64,000 nt of DNA from Siphonodentalium dalli (lineage: Eukaryota; Mollusca; Scaphopoda; Gadilida; Siphonodentaliidae): assembly GCA_032622095.1 (NCBI GenBank), contig CP136065.1, positions 151,039,577 to 151,103,576 of the forward strand. The letters are read 5' to 3'. The notes below the pieces were generated by a model that was not told where the DNA came from, searched no databases, and saw nothing but the letters and a program-made list of their open reading frames with translations. The position numbers and the translations under genes were made by a program. Positions 1 to 13,131 of the stretch are shown one piece after another (within the stretch, counting starts at the first letter, position 1; every line of letters starts with the position of its first letter).

Positions 1-620
1 GTGTTAAAACTTCCCCTTTTGAAAGTCGATATATAATCACCAGAATATCCTGGGCTCATTGGCATGATTTATTACATGATCATACCCTTATTCCACTCAA
101 TAAACCCATTCTATAAAATGTTCGTCCGTCCGTCCGTCTGGCTTGATAACAAACATGAACCAATTTATATAATGTTTGGTATACAAGTAGTTTGCCGCAA
201 TATTGCATGGATGGAGACACATAACTAACTATATGGCATAATTATGTATAGTAACAAGAAAACCATAATAAATGGTAGCGCCCTCAAGATAAGATTATTA
301 GGCATATATAAAATATATCATATAGTGGTTTCATGAATGCACCCCCTCATAATTGCGTTAAAACAACTAATCCTTCAACTTATTACAACAACATACGGCT
401 TATCACTGAAGGTTTCTCATTCACCACACATTGCAAAAAGCCTTTAAATGTGGACCAAAAATCTACTAATCTGATTTAAAACATCCCCGATACTTCGCAA
501 TACGATCTTTAGTCAACATTCCAACTGTTATATTATACATTGTGTTCCCACATTAAGAGTGACCTAGCCATTGTTCACATCTAAATATCGAAAGCAATTA
601 ACGCGGTCATTTAAAAATAT
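1..620. repeat. Dispersed repeat; paralogue of the Polinton insertion site
   Basis: Bases 331-610 match the flank right of the Polinton (40337-40550) over several blocks, including GTTAAAACAACTAATCCTTC and AAAGCAATTAACGCGGTCAT. The hexamer TGCACC occurs here once (338-343), where the Polinton has two copies, so this is an unoccupied version of the target. A (GTCC)n-like tract at 121-140 recurs near 55470. No coding frame was recognised. Confidence 0.75.
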
Positions 621-764
621 TTTGAAAATAATATTCAGACTAACATATTTGAACTTACTACACGATTTCTATATTGTTCATCGAAAAGTTCATATATAGT
701 CGCCATAGAACGACCGAGGTTGGGATTAGAATGCAAAAAGGATTGCTCATTCCAATCACTATAC

Positions 765-783
765 GGGGGGGGGGGGGGGGGGG
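765..783. repeat. Poly(G) tract, 19 bases
   Basis: This is an uninterrupted run of G in AT-rich surroundings and one of nine G or C runs of at least 10 bases in the window. The stretch 621-1092 otherwise holds nothing I recognise. Confidence 0.95.
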
Positions 784-1096
784 CACTCTGGTTTGGGAAT
801 GTATGAAAATGAATAATTGTCATGTTTTTTTTTTGTTGCATCGTTCATAGAGCACACGAGTGTGTTTTGCACTAATCCATGGATCACATTTATTCATTTG
901 TTAATATATGCTGTTGAGTGTAAAATGAGATGGTCCCATAAATGGTCAGATTTAGTGCACAGCACCCCTTAAAAGTGATGTGAAACATTCCGGTAGGGTG
1001 ATCATAAAGAAATGTAGGATAATCGCGATCAAAGAGGTTATTTTCACAAATAATATATCCAACTTAACAACACGCATCGTCATTCGTATACATTAA

Positions 1097-1514
1097 AGGT
1101 ACTCAATCCGATCAGACGCTCCTAAATTACTATTTCTTTGGCTTCGGGGGTAAAAAATATTTGATTCGAGTAGAGGAACCCACCCATCAAGGCTCAGAGT
1201 GATTAGATATCGGTGTTTGAAGTTTTCTGTTTCTATTGTTTGTGGACCAGAACTTGTCCAAAACCACGTGCTCAAACGGACAAATTGCGGTTGTAAGATG
1301 GATAACTCTAAAATAAAGTGTTTTTTATTGCTAATAGTAACCACTGAGTCTTGATTTTCGAGTTATCCATCTTACAACCGCAATTTGTCCGTTGTGATAT
1401 CTAATCACTCTGAGCTTTGATGGGTCTGTTCCTCGACTCGAATCAAATATTTTACCCCCCCCCCCGAAGCCAAAGAAATAGTAATTTAGGAGCGTCTGAT
1501 CGGATTGAGTACCT
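1097..1514. mobile_element. TTAA-flanked palindromic MITE, copy 1
   Basis: The ends AGGTACTCAATCCGATCAGA and its complement are flanked by TTAA on both sides (1093-1096, 1515-1518). The arms are inverted repeats of about 200 bp, so the element can fold into a long hairpin. The right arm contains an 11-base poly(C) run at 1455-1465. Four relatives lie at 44.1, 50.1, 60.3 and 60.9 kb. It has no transposase; TTAA duplication suggests mobilisation by a piggyBac-type enzyme. Confidence 0.85.
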
Positions 1515-2042
1515 TTAATCGAATGCAGTGATTCTCGGTGGAGAAATATATTTCGTTAGTTTATCGCCGATAGATGCGTCCAGAATCGAGTAGTAAATAT
1601 TTACATTTGAGCGTATAGTTCAGACGATGTTTTCTATGGAGTGGTACGGTCGATTTTGTTCAGATTTTCGGCGATGTTAGTAGAATTTTACATCCTGCAG
1701 TTGGCATAGCGACTGAATACTAACTTATCAGTTTCACGCACCCGAACAAGCACATAATATGTCTTTAAATCATATATCGTTTTGTACTCGTTTTCAGCAT
1801 AAAACTAATGGATTTTCGCAATGTCGTTCGTGTAGTGATTTCAAGAGCCCTCTCGGTTATACGATCGCTTGTTTTCTGCGTAAAACTGATATATGATTTT
1901 GTGAATTTTTGCGATGTCTGTGTTATAGGATTTTTTTTGTCTGGTAAGCTGAAAATTAACGAGTTTGGTGTCAAATCGGACCCTGCATCTTTAAGTGAAT
2001 CTCTTGGCGTTTTCTGATATCATAGTTTTGGTGAACAATTAT

Positions 2043-2059
2043 CCCCCCCCCCCCCCCCC
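2043..2059. repeat. Poly(C) tract, 17 bases
   Basis: An uninterrupted C run lies beside a possible exon. Between the MITE and this tract (1519-2042) I see no supported feature. Confidence 0.95.
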
Positions 2060-2318
2060 GGAGAAATTATGGCTGATTATAATGTTCATTTTTAAAGTTG
2101 AAATCCAATTGCCAGAGATAGTCAATTCAATATATGTCACGTTGATCGTACCAGACACAACGGAAGGCGGTACAACAGAAATGACACCAACTTTCAAATT
2201 TCCAGCTAACTGATATTCACGCTCCAGCGTAAGGGTACGTTCATACACTGGCAAGTTTGCACGATATGGTTTGCAGGGCATTTCGTCGTAGAAAACAATA
2301 TGGTGCCAGAATATGAAC
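2060..2318 (-). CDS. Possible exon of unknown gene, low confidence
   Basis: On the minus strand a pyrimidine-rich acceptor ending in TTTTTGTTTCAG is followed from 2318 by an open frame whose protein alternates hydrophobic and polar residues like a beta domain (includes LKVGVISVVPPSVVSGTINV). The frame runs into the poly(C) tract, read as a glycine run, so its true end is unknown. No family was recognised. The first 90 bp recur inverted at 2567-2655, which suggests a duplicated or repeat-borne exon. Confidence 0.3.
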
Positions 2319-2566
2319 TGAAACAAAAATATAAAATACATCTGTACCACAGCTAACTACTCGCAAAGTAAAATATATATATTACCACCTGTAGCGATTC
2401 TACATGAATTTGCCTGTAAATAACATGCAATTAGCTCGCAAGAATAAATCATACAGGTATTTGAATGCAAATATCAGTATCACTGTTACAAGTGTGACTA
2501 CAGAAATATTACTACTCATGTCGTTCGATTTGGTAAAGATGCATGTTATATGCACGTTTCCGTTCA

Positions 2567-2655
2567 TATTATGGCACCATGTGATTTTCTATGACGAAAT
2601 GCCTGAAAAAACCATACTGTGCAAACTTGCCAGCGTGTGAATGTACCCTAAACTA
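2567..2655 (+). repeat. Inverted partial copy of the possible exon
   Basis: The plus strand here matches the start of the minus-strand frame at 2230-2318, sharing the peptide FYDEMP, but stops soon after. Arms of about 90 bp are separated by about 250 bp. From 2656 to 3075 nothing else is supported. Confidence 0.65.
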
Positions 2656-3075
2656 TATATACCGTCTTAAAGTGACTGTTGTTTTTTTTTATAGAAAGTA
2701 TGCGTACAATAGGGATGTAAATTGGGTGGGGTGGGGTGACCACTGTGCTCAATTATATTCTACAAAATCACAATTCTCACTTTTTACATTGAAAACACTT
2801 CTCCATGGAATGTTGAACGGAACAGTAAAATAAAAACTCATCATATATCAATAGACATAGACGTCCCATGAATGTACCGGTGTGTTTAAACTTATAGTAC
2901 TTTCTGCTGTATATAAACCGTATAAATAGTAGTTTTATGGCAAATAACAAGGTTGTGATGTGAAGTCATACGAAAACTCATTAATGTGGATTCAAGTTAC
3001 TTATTTCATAATTATAACATAACAAGATTAGCACTATCAACGAATAACAATAGAACAATAAATCAAAACATAATA

Positions 3076-4299
3076 TTAACGTACAATGGCTTTACACAGT
3101 GACTTAATTTTTTTCAGCGTTGAAGTTTTCGAATGCTTTCTGTAAGAATGTTCTAGAATTTTGCTGGGAACACGACTGATCACAATGTCATGGAAAGAGT
3201 CAAGATCAACACCAGTAAAGGATTGCTTGGAATTGGCGAACTTATTGGAGCACTGGAACTTTTTCTCTAACAGAAGACGTCTCATTGAATGTTTCTTCTT
3301 CATTGCTGGCTTCGTAGGTTTGGAGGCTGCAGGTAAAATCTGACTCCCAGAAAGCAAGGAGTCCCACGAACTCATGTCCGACACTTTTGTCACAGAAGAT
3401 TCTGATGTAACCGCGATAACTCTCTGCTGAATATGATGCTTAATACAAGAGTCAACGTGGTAATTCTGCAAAGAGTTCGTTAAAATCTGCTCGTCGTAGG
3501 AACTGACGTCGAAGGAAACGTCGCTGTAATCAACCTCGTCAAGAACCACCGAAGCGTCGTCGGCACCATACACGATTCGATCGTTCTCTGAAGCTGATGC
3601 AGACTTATTAACGTCAATGTCGAAATCGCACGCGGACTCAATAACACCGTCGACTTCTTCTGCTTCCTCGAACATGACGTCACTACGGAAACTTATGTCC
3701 TCTTGAGATAACTCCTCGAGCATCGAGGTCATCCGATCGTGAAGCACAAGACGTCTCCTGGCCCTACTTTCTGAGAATGTGCGATTCCGATTTGGTGTAC
3801 TATGTGCGAGACAACCTGAGGCAGGATCGTCATCGTCACCATCATCGCCGTCATCGTTTAGAGTCCATGCGAGAATACTCCCCATTGAAAGAGAATCTTC
3901 GAACATGGGAACACTGCTTACAACTTTGGTAGTATTTCGGTAATCGATCGTCGTAGAATCGTACATTTTGTTAAGATCGCAGAAGAAACTAGCGTCCATC
4001 ATTGTCGACGACGCTCTTGGATTCAATTTCGGCATATTGGAGCATTTAACTGATTGCTGTCGCGCTGTACCTGTTGGGCCCTGAATCATGGTCGACGATG
4101 CACTGGGATTTGATTTTGTCGAATGTGTTCTACGTAGGCCGGCTTTCCGCTGATATAGCGTGCCACTCAAGTCGTTACTGCTCTCGGTTTGGTCAACTTG
4201 TTCCACCGTAAGAGCATATCGCTGGTCGCAGTAAAACATTGCTCGTGATTTGAGTTCCTCCTCATAGTCAGGTAGATCGCATAAGAAAGTAGTGTCCAT
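3076..4299 (-). CDS. Unrecognised 407-residue protein, intact single-exon frame
   Basis: This is a continuous 407-codon frame on the minus strand, one of only two long intact frames in the window. I do not recognise the family. The protein has no signal peptide or membrane segment. It is rich in Ser, Asp and Glu, has an acidic run near residue 150 (DDGDDGDDDD) and a Lys-rich C-terminus (RKHSKTSTLKKIKSLCKAIV). Two short motifs occur twice near the N-terminus: MDTTFLCDL and MDASFFCDL, and SNPSASSTM and LNPRASSTM, indicating an internal duplication of about 100 residues. Acidic centre plus basic tail would fit a nuclear regulator or scaffold, but that is inference. A TATA-like ATATAAGG on the minus strand lies about 95 bases upstream of the start. 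Neighbours are repeats only. Confidence 0.7.
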   Translation of the reverse strand: MDTTFLCDLPDYEEELKSRAMFYCDQRYALTVEQVDQTESSNDLSGTLYQRKAGLRRTHSTKSNPSASSTMIQGPTGTARQQSVKCSNMPKLNPRASSTMMDASFFCDLNKMYDSTTIDYRNTTKVVSSVPMFEDSLSMGSILAWTLNDDGDDGDDDDPASGCLAHSTPNRNRTFSESRARRRLVLHDRMTSMLEELSQEDISFRSDVMFEEAEEVDGVIESACDFDIDVNKSASASENDRIVYGADDASVVLDEVDYSDVSFDVSSYDEQILTNSLQNYHVDSCIKHHIQQRVIAVTSESSVTKVSDMSSWDSLLSGSQILPAASKPTKPAMKKKHSMRRLLLEKKFQCSNKFANSKQSFTGVDLDSFHDIVISRVPSKILEHSYRKHSKTSTLKKIKSLCKAIVR

Positions 4300-4877
4300 T
4301 GTAGAAACTGAAATGATATTGAGAAAGGTGTGTTATAGATATAGTCCTACTGAATGTTGTAAGTATAATGTAGAATGGTGGCGAGCAAGACCTTATATTC
4401 GGGAGATTAAATCTTATAAAAAATGCGTCAGATTATTTCTTTTGATCGGCACACATTCAAAATCACCAGTACGATAGTGTTAAACATGTCGTCTTCTACG
4501 ATGAGCGCCATTAATGAGTGCATACATACTGAAGCGCGGTGCACTGATTAATAACGCGCGACGTTAATTGGGGAGCAGAAGATATCCTTCAGTTCATTTA
4601 CGGGTGCACACGCGCGATCAGCAGTCATTATTCACAAATCAGTGCATTTTCCTATAGAGGATGCAACGTCTGGGCGGACACAAATTAGGTTAAACTGTCA
4701 AACAGTGCAACGATTTGAACTTTGAAGTCATGCGAGGTCCCAATCACGACGATGTGATTGTCGTCTGGACCGTGTGCATATCGAGTCTTATATTTTAGCG
4801 CTGGTTGATAACGAGTTTCAATTTGAAAGTTTCAAATAAATGTGGCATATAATAATATGTATTGCATAGGAGTAGTA
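4300..4877. other. Upstream region of the 407-residue gene
   Basis: No gene was recognised. Several CpG-rich patches (for example near 4555 and 4610) stand out from the AT-rich background and would fit a promoter region for the minus-strand gene, but no defined element beyond the TATA-like site near 4395 is supported. Confidence 0.35.
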
Positions 4878-4980
4878 CACAGGTCACATAACAAACATTG
4901 ACCCCACCCCAATAATACTTAATCCTATAGAATTAAGTATTATTGTGAATGGGGTCATATTTTTGTTCTGGTGACCTGTG
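4878..4980. repeat. Imperfect hairpin element
   Basis: CACAGGTCAC at the left and GTGACCTGTG at the right start an inverted repeat of roughly 48-bp arms around a TATAG centre, probably a small foldback MITE. Its right end forms the left target copy of the adjacent SINE. Confidence 0.75.
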
Positions 4981-4981
4981 G

Positions 4982-5302
4982 ATTGATTGATTGATTGATT
5001 GATTGAGGTTTATTGTCGCTTTAGCCACTAAGGCCATATCACGACATTGCCAGTTTTAGTGGTGGAGGAAATCCGCACACTTGCGATTAATCTAACAGTG
5101 ATTTAAATGGCTGATAAACTCGTCAACCATGTGCGGCAAACCACCGGCCATCGGCGAGTAACTGGTAACTCCACCAGATAACGATTTCGAATTACAAAGT
5201 CCACGATGGAAACATGTGGATTTGAACCCTAATCGCCAGCGCTGGAGGGCGAAACGGCTTGGAGTTGTACCCCTAACCGATTGAGCCACCGAGGCCCCTT
5301 GG
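4982..5302 (-). mobile_element. tRNA-derived SINE
   Basis: On the minus strand the head begins GGCCTCGGTGGCTCAATCGG, with a pol III A box (5277-5288) and a textbook B box GGTTCAAATCC (5218-5228). A central domain follows, and the 3' end is an (ATCA)n tail at 4982-5007. An 11-bp direct repeat flanks it: GTGACCTGTGG at 4971-4981 and GTGACATGTGG at 5303-5313, with one mismatch. SINEs are mobilised by a partner LINE; I could not identify it. Confidence 0.85.
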
Positions 5303-8300
5303 GTGACATGTGGAGCAGCATTGCCATATAGTTGGTCGTCTTCCCGCTGCCCCAAGTACGAATAACAAATACATTTACAAAATATAACGGTGTAATTATG
5401 AATATGAATGAAGTATAAATTATGTTCCAGACTTGAGTGATAGGCGGATATTAATAAAAACGTACAATTGGCAATATACTGGCAATGTGTCATATAGTCA
5501 GGGTTTCCATCGCCCTATATAATTCCTGTTTCGAAGAGATAGATACTAAACAATCCTAATGCGACTTGTGCGGTTTGTGTACCCCGAAATCAATCTGAAC
5601 TATCCATTGGTTAACATCGTTAGCAATTTCAATGCACTTATACGCCCAAAGGCACAGGCTATGGTCCGCGAAAATGGAAACTATATACGCCGTTAATTAC
5701 ACACAAGAACGCCACAGTCGCATTGCATTTCTTCTGCAATTTAGGTTACTTTTGTGCTCTATGGTTTAATTTTGAAGTTTGTGAAAATAATGTAACATTC
5801 AAAAATGAAGCAGTGTTTTCTCACGATGAAGCGACTGTACTGTAACTGAAACTCGAATGTATGTGGACCAAATAGATGTTGTAATTACCTTTCATATAGG
5901 TGTGGCTGCTCTTTAAACGCACAATATTCATACACGTACATCCACTGATTAGAAGTTTTTAAAATTATGATAGGTTTATGCAACAGCAGTGAATTTATAT
6001 ACCAACTCAGTTCAGTATTTTTATTTCGAATTAGTTGGCAGTTGTTAACTTGTTATAATGATAATGCATTCTCGCCTAAACGTGATAGCGTATAAATATT
6101 TACAGAAAGGATCACGATTACTCAATTAGCATACGTCACACCCCATCCATCTGAAATGTGAAACCACAAGTAGTCTATTGTAGCACGTGCCGGGTAGTTC
6201 TCTTTCGGTGCGAAGTTCCTTTTTGTCTAAATCTCCCCTGTATCACTCGCACTGAGAAGCAACACCTCTTATAATCTTATTTTGAGGTAGCTGCCTCAAC
6301 ATCACCTACATATCGACTTACAAGCTGTTGACATTGAATGTTGACATTGAAAGTTACAAGTGTGACTGGAATATATTGTATTATTACAAGCTGGCTGAAA
6401 ATTGATATAGCCATCTGCATCCACGAACTGAATGTGGAAATTCTAATAAAAGACGGTAATAAGTTACGCATAATTATCGTAATCTCGTGCGATTTTTATA
6501 TTTTTGGAAACAGTAAAATTATATTGTATATATATATAAAAAAAAAACTTTCTAGAGCAGTTTGTCAGGTAGAACTGAAATAAAAATTCTTCAGAATAAA
6601 CACAATTCTTTGATTAGACGTATTTTAATTTGGAATAAATTTCATGGTGGTCGAAGATCGGTCGTTTTCCATATTCTTAACAAGGGCATCGCTATATAGG
6701 GCGTGCATTGTAAAATATGCCCGTGGTAATTCAAACAAAGTGCCATAACTCTGGTGAAAATTGGCAGGCGGAACCCAAATTCGAGCTTGACCCGTACTTT
6801 GGGCTAGTAAAACATACCAAATGTCATTCCATTCAGTTCAGACTTACTCAAGTTATATACGCTGATCGTCATTACATGTAAACTGCATGAGTGAAAAGAT
6901 GTTGGCTTTGAAAGTTGCGATTAAATACATCAACCCATCACAAATAACATACTAAAAATAAAAAAGAAACGCGAAATATTGATGAATTTTGTGAAATAAA
7001 TTTGTCTAAATTTAGTAAAATACTCAATAAATGGCTTTTCAAAAATGTTTATCAAAAACTTCGCAAAGCCTTCCATGTGTATGTCCATGTTGTAGAGTAC
7101 ACAACAGATTACAGAATAGAAAACCTTTCTCAGATACGTTGAGTATTTTTAGAGTTATGTGCCTCCAAAATTGGGAGTTTATCTAATTTCAGAGACTCAA
7201 TTTCTCAAAATTAGCTAAAAATCCATATTTTATGGTCTTGTGTTTTAAAATCTTGAAATTGATATCCATATTCCCTGTATTTTTCTCATAATCATTTAAG
7301 CATATATCGTTAAACACACTGTGAAGGAATTCCAAAAACATGGTGTAGAAAATAAACTTATCACCCTATGAATCCTTAGTATTGACTCTTTATTAAAAAT
7401 GCCATTTTGGGGCAATTTTTTTCTATTTTTAAAGGTTTTTGTGTATAAATAGTAAAACAAATGTGCGTTTAATGTGCAAAATCATTTCAACTGTCCTCCT
7501 AAAACACTTCAGTGTTGAAATAAAAGCATGATATTGGGTATGTCAATGTGTCACTGGATTCACTCATTTTTCTGGACTCCAAATTTGAATATCGGAAAAT
7601 GGGGTAGGGGAAACCATATTAAGAAAACCTCAGAAAACATGGATCTTGATGCTTAAAACTAATCTCACGAGCTAATACAAACCTTATTTTTGGACTGGCT
7701 ACTGGGAAGGGGACAGGACACACGGGTCGGACGATGGTTCGGCCCGGTATGAGAAAATTTTGAAATCTGAACATGAACATTTAACAATCATATAGCATCT
7801 ATATATAGACTGGCCTCAAGCTTTCCAATTCGGGGAACTTTTCAACCTGACACCCACCCTAAGGTTGGAAAATTGCCAAAAATAAAAACGACAAATTCGT
7901 CACTAAGAAATTGTTGCAAAATCAAACTACGAGAACAATTTCAACCTATTTTTGGTGTATATTTTCCAACTAATGTTGCATCAGGTTTGACTACATTTGG
8001 GGGACCACTGCATAACCATCCATGTTGCCACGTCCCTGCTTGGCAGTCCATGCTAAGAGCGCGACAATCACTGAAGACGAGATATCGTCGATACTAGATT
8101 CCTAGATGTAGTTAGAAAACTAGGGTGGCACACGGGGGAGGGGGCTACATCACCCCTATCGGGGAGGGATAGCCCCCCCCCCCGTCGGGGAGATCTCCGT
8201 TGGTCAACCCGATAGCTGCGAAATGTTTTCTGTTCTGTAATCAGGATTGTGTACTCTAGTATACAACACGGATATACAAATGAAAGACTTCGTGAAGTTT

Positions 8301-8465
8301 TTTATAAGCATTCATGAGAAGCCATAAATTGAGTATTTTACTAAATTTTGACAAATTTATTTCCACAAAATTTATCAATTTAGCCTATCTTGATCCTTTT
8401 TTATTTTTACTATGTTGTTTGTAATGGGTTAATAGACTTGTTCCTGCTAAGAAACATTGTGTTGT
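5303..8465. other. Gene-free AT-rich stretch
   Basis: No protein family, RNA gene or clear transposon was recognised. An 11-base poly(C) run lies at 8173-8183. The short open frames here have no supporting motifs. Confidence 0.6.
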
Positions 8466-9453
8466 AATGGAGCTTTCCACAGAGGCCACACCCACAGCAG
8501 TAGTCCCGCCCACTGGTAAAAATACTTTATCCACACAAATATTGTCTGTTACCGAGATCGACTTCCAAAGTGAACTCATCAGCACTTGCCCTTATGTTAA
8601 TTAGCTGAAACAGACTCATGTATATGATTCGTTCAAATTTGAACTTTTAACCAGTTTGATTTAAAAAAAATTATTTAGATTCAATTTTTTATTTATTTTT
8701 TAGATTGAACTTTGATCTGCTGTTGAACAAAAACAAAAATAATAATTTGTTTTTTAAATTAAAAAAAAAAATTTAATTATTTTTTAAAATTAAATATTTT
8801 TTATTTTCTTTTTAGATTTTTAGATTGAATCTTTAAAACAAAATGTAATTTAAATTTTTTTTTACTTGATTAAATTTTGTTTAAATTTAATTTTAAAATT
8901 TTCTTTTTAGATTTTTAGATTGAAACTTATTGCTAAAAAATTCAAAAATTTGTTTTAAAAAATTTAATTTAAAATATAAGTTCGTTATAACATCTGCCGT
9001 GGTACCCCGAGGCACCACACCAAAATTGGTTAAAATCGATCAAGGGCTCTGGAAGAAAAATTGCATACAGACCAGAGCAGACAGACAGATCACTGAACTC
9101 TAATATATATCTAAATCAGAGAACATACATTCGTTTTGCCATCAAATGTGAAAATTATGACAAGTGTCATGCTAAACGAAAAACATTGTTATAATCACGG
9201 ATAAATTTATAACATCATGCCGCAAATATAAATCTCAGTATATTATGATTTGACAACAAAAAAGTTGTTTGAATATAGCCAATTTAACACTGAATGTATG
9301 CATGGATATCAAAATTAGGGTGAAGAAAGATGGCGTCGAAAAAAATCTCCGCAGCCAGCGGCCGGCTCGGCATCTGATTGGTCGAATATATTCTAATAAA
9401 TTGACATTGGGCGGGACTACGTTGTGGGCGTGGCCTCTGTGGAAAGCTCCATT
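8466..9453. repeat. Inverted repeat pair around an AT-rich core
   Basis: Arms of about 47 bp (8466-8513 and 9408-9453) contain TCCACAGAGGCCAC and its complement. The roughly 900-bp interior includes a low-complexity A/T section at 8640-8985 in which TTTTTAGATTGAA recurs several times. This could be a decayed non-autonomous DNA transposon; no target duplication was identified. Confidence 0.6.
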
Positions 9454-9639
9454 AGTTAGAGGTTTGGCACTTTTTTTCTCATAAATGCACTGGACTGATA
9501 AGCCTGGAATGACCAGCAATAATTAAGTTCGCCTACAATCGACCAACTCTTTTGGGAATTAATTTAAAACCGGTACAAGTGGAGGTCTGCTCGCTATTAT
9601 GTCCCGAGGACAAAAAATAAATATAAATATAAATAGAAA

Positions 9640-9745
9640 ATAAATAACACTGTGTAGGAACTGTTACATCGGAAGTCGTTCTATCGCCGGTTTGTGATGG
9701 TTCTTGGATGATTTGTGATGGTTCCTTATGATCGAAATTATACAT
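9640..9745 (+). repeat. Dispersed repeat, inverted copy at 18.2 kb
   Basis: A block containing AAGTCGTTCTATCGCCGG and a repeated TTGTGATGGTTC is found inverted at 18177-18270. Its element type is unknown. Confidence 0.65.
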
Positions 9746-12700
9746 TTTAGCGAATTTTTGACAGTTAAAACGCAATTTTGGAGCCATCTAGCTGATAATT
9801 TGATTAATTTTTCCATTCCCCTCACAATCGGTCCCCACAACGATCGTAATAATAACGAAAATTTCATTGTGCGAGTCATAACAACGACGATAACAGCGAA
9901 TTTTTATATTTGTTTGGGTTCTCTCCTGATCGAGTCGGTTCTCTCCACATTTAATCGGTTCAACGCGTGTAATATTTGGCAGGAAACATGGTTCAAACTG
10001 ACCATGTCGTGAAATTAACCAAAGATAAACACAACAAAATATGCAGTTGAAATTTGCACCACTTGTCATAAATTTCGATGAATTACACTGCCTTGCTATG
10101 CTTATTCAATAACCTGTGTTACGCCTATCAAAATTCGCCAAGTCGCCAGCTAGTTTGAAAAATAATGCGTTTTGCAGGCCCAACATTGCCATGAGTCAAT
10201 AGCCGTTAACTGTAGTGAAATGTCATAGCGCTGAACTTTGGAAAGCGTGAGCGTAGATGGAATATATAGAGTGTTCTGTCTTGTATTTTATGTTGTCTAA
10301 TTTCGTAGAAGCATTTTAATCTGCAAAAAATTAAACGTTAAAAGTTCGTTGACACCCATACAATGTTCTGATTACGCAATTATGAAGTTTATGTTGGGCA
10401 TCCGCTTGCTGTATGCTGCTGTCGCACTTGTTCTGCTTTTCACGACAATCTGACCGGCAATCACTCAGGGTTTGCTCTAACTTCTAAGCCTCTAGACAGT
10501 GAAGCCATATGGCACTCATATTTCCGTTAAGATATACCTGATTACAACCAAACACGCAATTAATTGTCTCCACTCGCCTGTAAGAGGGAATAATTGTGTT
10601 ATACCAATAAAGTTAATTAGTAAGATATATCAGTAGCAGAAATAACTTCTGATCATAATTTTACTAATTGATTCAACAGTGGGCATGAAGACTACCAACA
10701 GAATTGAAATGCATATATATGTGTGTAATTGCATTCTCATCATGCATATATGGAAATATGAAAAGCATTGCCCCTAACTGCAGCTCATTTAAGACAACAC
10801 TCTTATTTATGCATTATTAATTTGTAATATATATTGTTCTAACTTGTTTAATAATATCCATTGATAATTTATTATAACATCCACACATTTGTGATCTCCA
10901 AGCAGGACTGCAGAGGATAGGAATTACTCATAGTATTATGGTATACTAATCTGTAATTATGCATGCTTGAAAAATGCACTTAAATACATAAGAACCTGAA
11001 TATCAAACAGTCTTATATCTTCAGAAATTACAGAAGTAACTCTTTAATTAATAAGTCCCTACAAGATGATACTAATGTCATGACCAATTGCGGGGTCTTT
11101 CCTCGACTCCTTAAAACTGACAATGTCGGTGGGTATATTGCCGAGATGCTGAAATGATGATAAACCCAAATTAGGGAGGCGGTCAGGTGAACAGTTGCGA
11201 ATGGGCATTTGCATATGGGTCTCCATAGCCAGAGTTAGAGTTGCATATATTTCTGGGTGTGACCTTTGTTTGGTATTGAAAACAATACATATGTCAGATT
11301 GGAATATATTCTATTAAAAATTCGATATATTTATTTTTGAATTTAATATTAATTTTTTTAAACTAGGCCAAGTGTTGGAATTCCCCCCAAAAAAAATCTC
11401 ATTTAATTATAGAAAAAATTGGTAATTCAGGAAACAGCAGTCAATTAAATGTTACGACTGTTTTATGACATGTCTGTGTTAGTGCCCAGACAACTGCTTC
11501 ATCAAGTTCATGTATGGCAAAAGCTATGGAGATTTGCATGGGAATCCCCATTTAAGATGTTGACCGCCTGATCACCCTTAATAAACCAACTAACAATGTA
11601 GAAACAATTACAATCTAACTTACAGTAGAATAATCTCTCCCACTCTGCAGTCCTGCATTGGTCACTGTTGGTTGTTCAATATTTATAAATTATATGGCAG
11701 CTTGGCCATATACCAAAAATAACTCATTTATTATGACTTACCAGAATTAACAGGTAGACGTTATGCCAAAATTTAATGCCTCGACCTCATATTCATAATC
11801 AAAGAACTATAGTCTCCATTCTTCGGTTACAGAACATTACTCGATAAATATAATCGAAACGGACAAACTAATTTACTTGGCTGACTAGGCGATGACCTGA
11901 TGACGTCCAATGTATCTATTCACATACGATTTCCACATCATTTCAGCTTCATCCTCATTTAGAAATATGATCAAATATAGAGAATGTAAACAAGATAAAA
12001 CATTTAACTCGTCCTTGTTCTGGACATCAACGAAACATTCTGTAAAAGCATCTTAATATGCGAAATATCGGTCAATGCATCAGAAACAACAGAAGCAGAA
12101 CGTTGCGGCGCTCACATCGCTGTCCTCGTGTCCCCAGGTGTGACCTATTTACACAAATTCACGTGCTGGATGATTTTTTATTCCGTGACGCAATAATCAA
12201 CTGGGCATGTTATTGTACGGTTATAACCGAAATGAACTGTCTCATTGATACTTGGTGTCTCATCGATAGTTGGTCTATATATGATTTTACTAACTATGCT
12301 GTCATGTATAAATGAGTTTCATTTGGTTTGTGTATGCTATACTGCCAACATTTAAAAAAAAAAAATTTTATCTTTATTTTCGATAGCTCTTACATCGTAC
12401 CCTCTGCTCAAATATTAATTATTAATTAAGGTTTATATTTGTTCCTAATATAGCAACTACTTTATCTCACAATACGAGCTCACGGGCTAGTTTCGTGTGT
12501 ATGGTAGAGAAATATGTTATACCCCTCTTTAGGGTTCCACAAATTGTATATATTGGGTACACGCGCACAAGAAAATTACCCCATTTGATTAATTAACTGA
12601 AACATTAATTAATATGCCCTGACCCAAACAAGAGGACTAAGAATATGAAACTAGAAAAGTCTCTCTTTATCCATTATTATTATGGCGACGACTATAAATA

Positions 12701-13131
12701 TTTGACTACCATCGCACCCTTGGACTCAAAATGTCACCATTGACACAGCTGAACCCTTAAAAGACTACATGTAGGGTATCTGGCGGTGGGTGTGACATTT
12801 CGCAGATAACTGCATGATGTTGCACACACCACTGGGTACAATGTATAGAACCTTTTAACTGTTTTTCGCACATGTAAACGTATATTAGCTATCTGGTATA
12901 TATATGCATTGTTACTTACTTTGGACAACATGAGCGAATCCTCTCCCGTGAGCTCACAACAATGACTTACAGGCCCGCCAAATATATCACCATATTATTG
13001 ATAAATGAAAAATACGTATTGTTATATATGCACATACGACCAGGGTGATTGTGTACATATTGTGTATATTCCTATGAACAATTCCTTCTCTCTAAAGGGC
13101 ACTACTTTCACAACCCATACAATCCAATCCA
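9746..13131. other. Gene-free AT-rich stretch
   Basis: No coding region, RNA gene or bounded repeat was recognised. The last few hundred bases may include the 5' UTR of the retrotransposon that follows, whose 5' end I could not place. Confidence 0.5.

Noticed and set aside
5218-5288. tRNA gene on the minus strand
   Set aside because: Pol III boxes are good, but there is no acceptor-stem pairing; target duplication and tail show a SINE.
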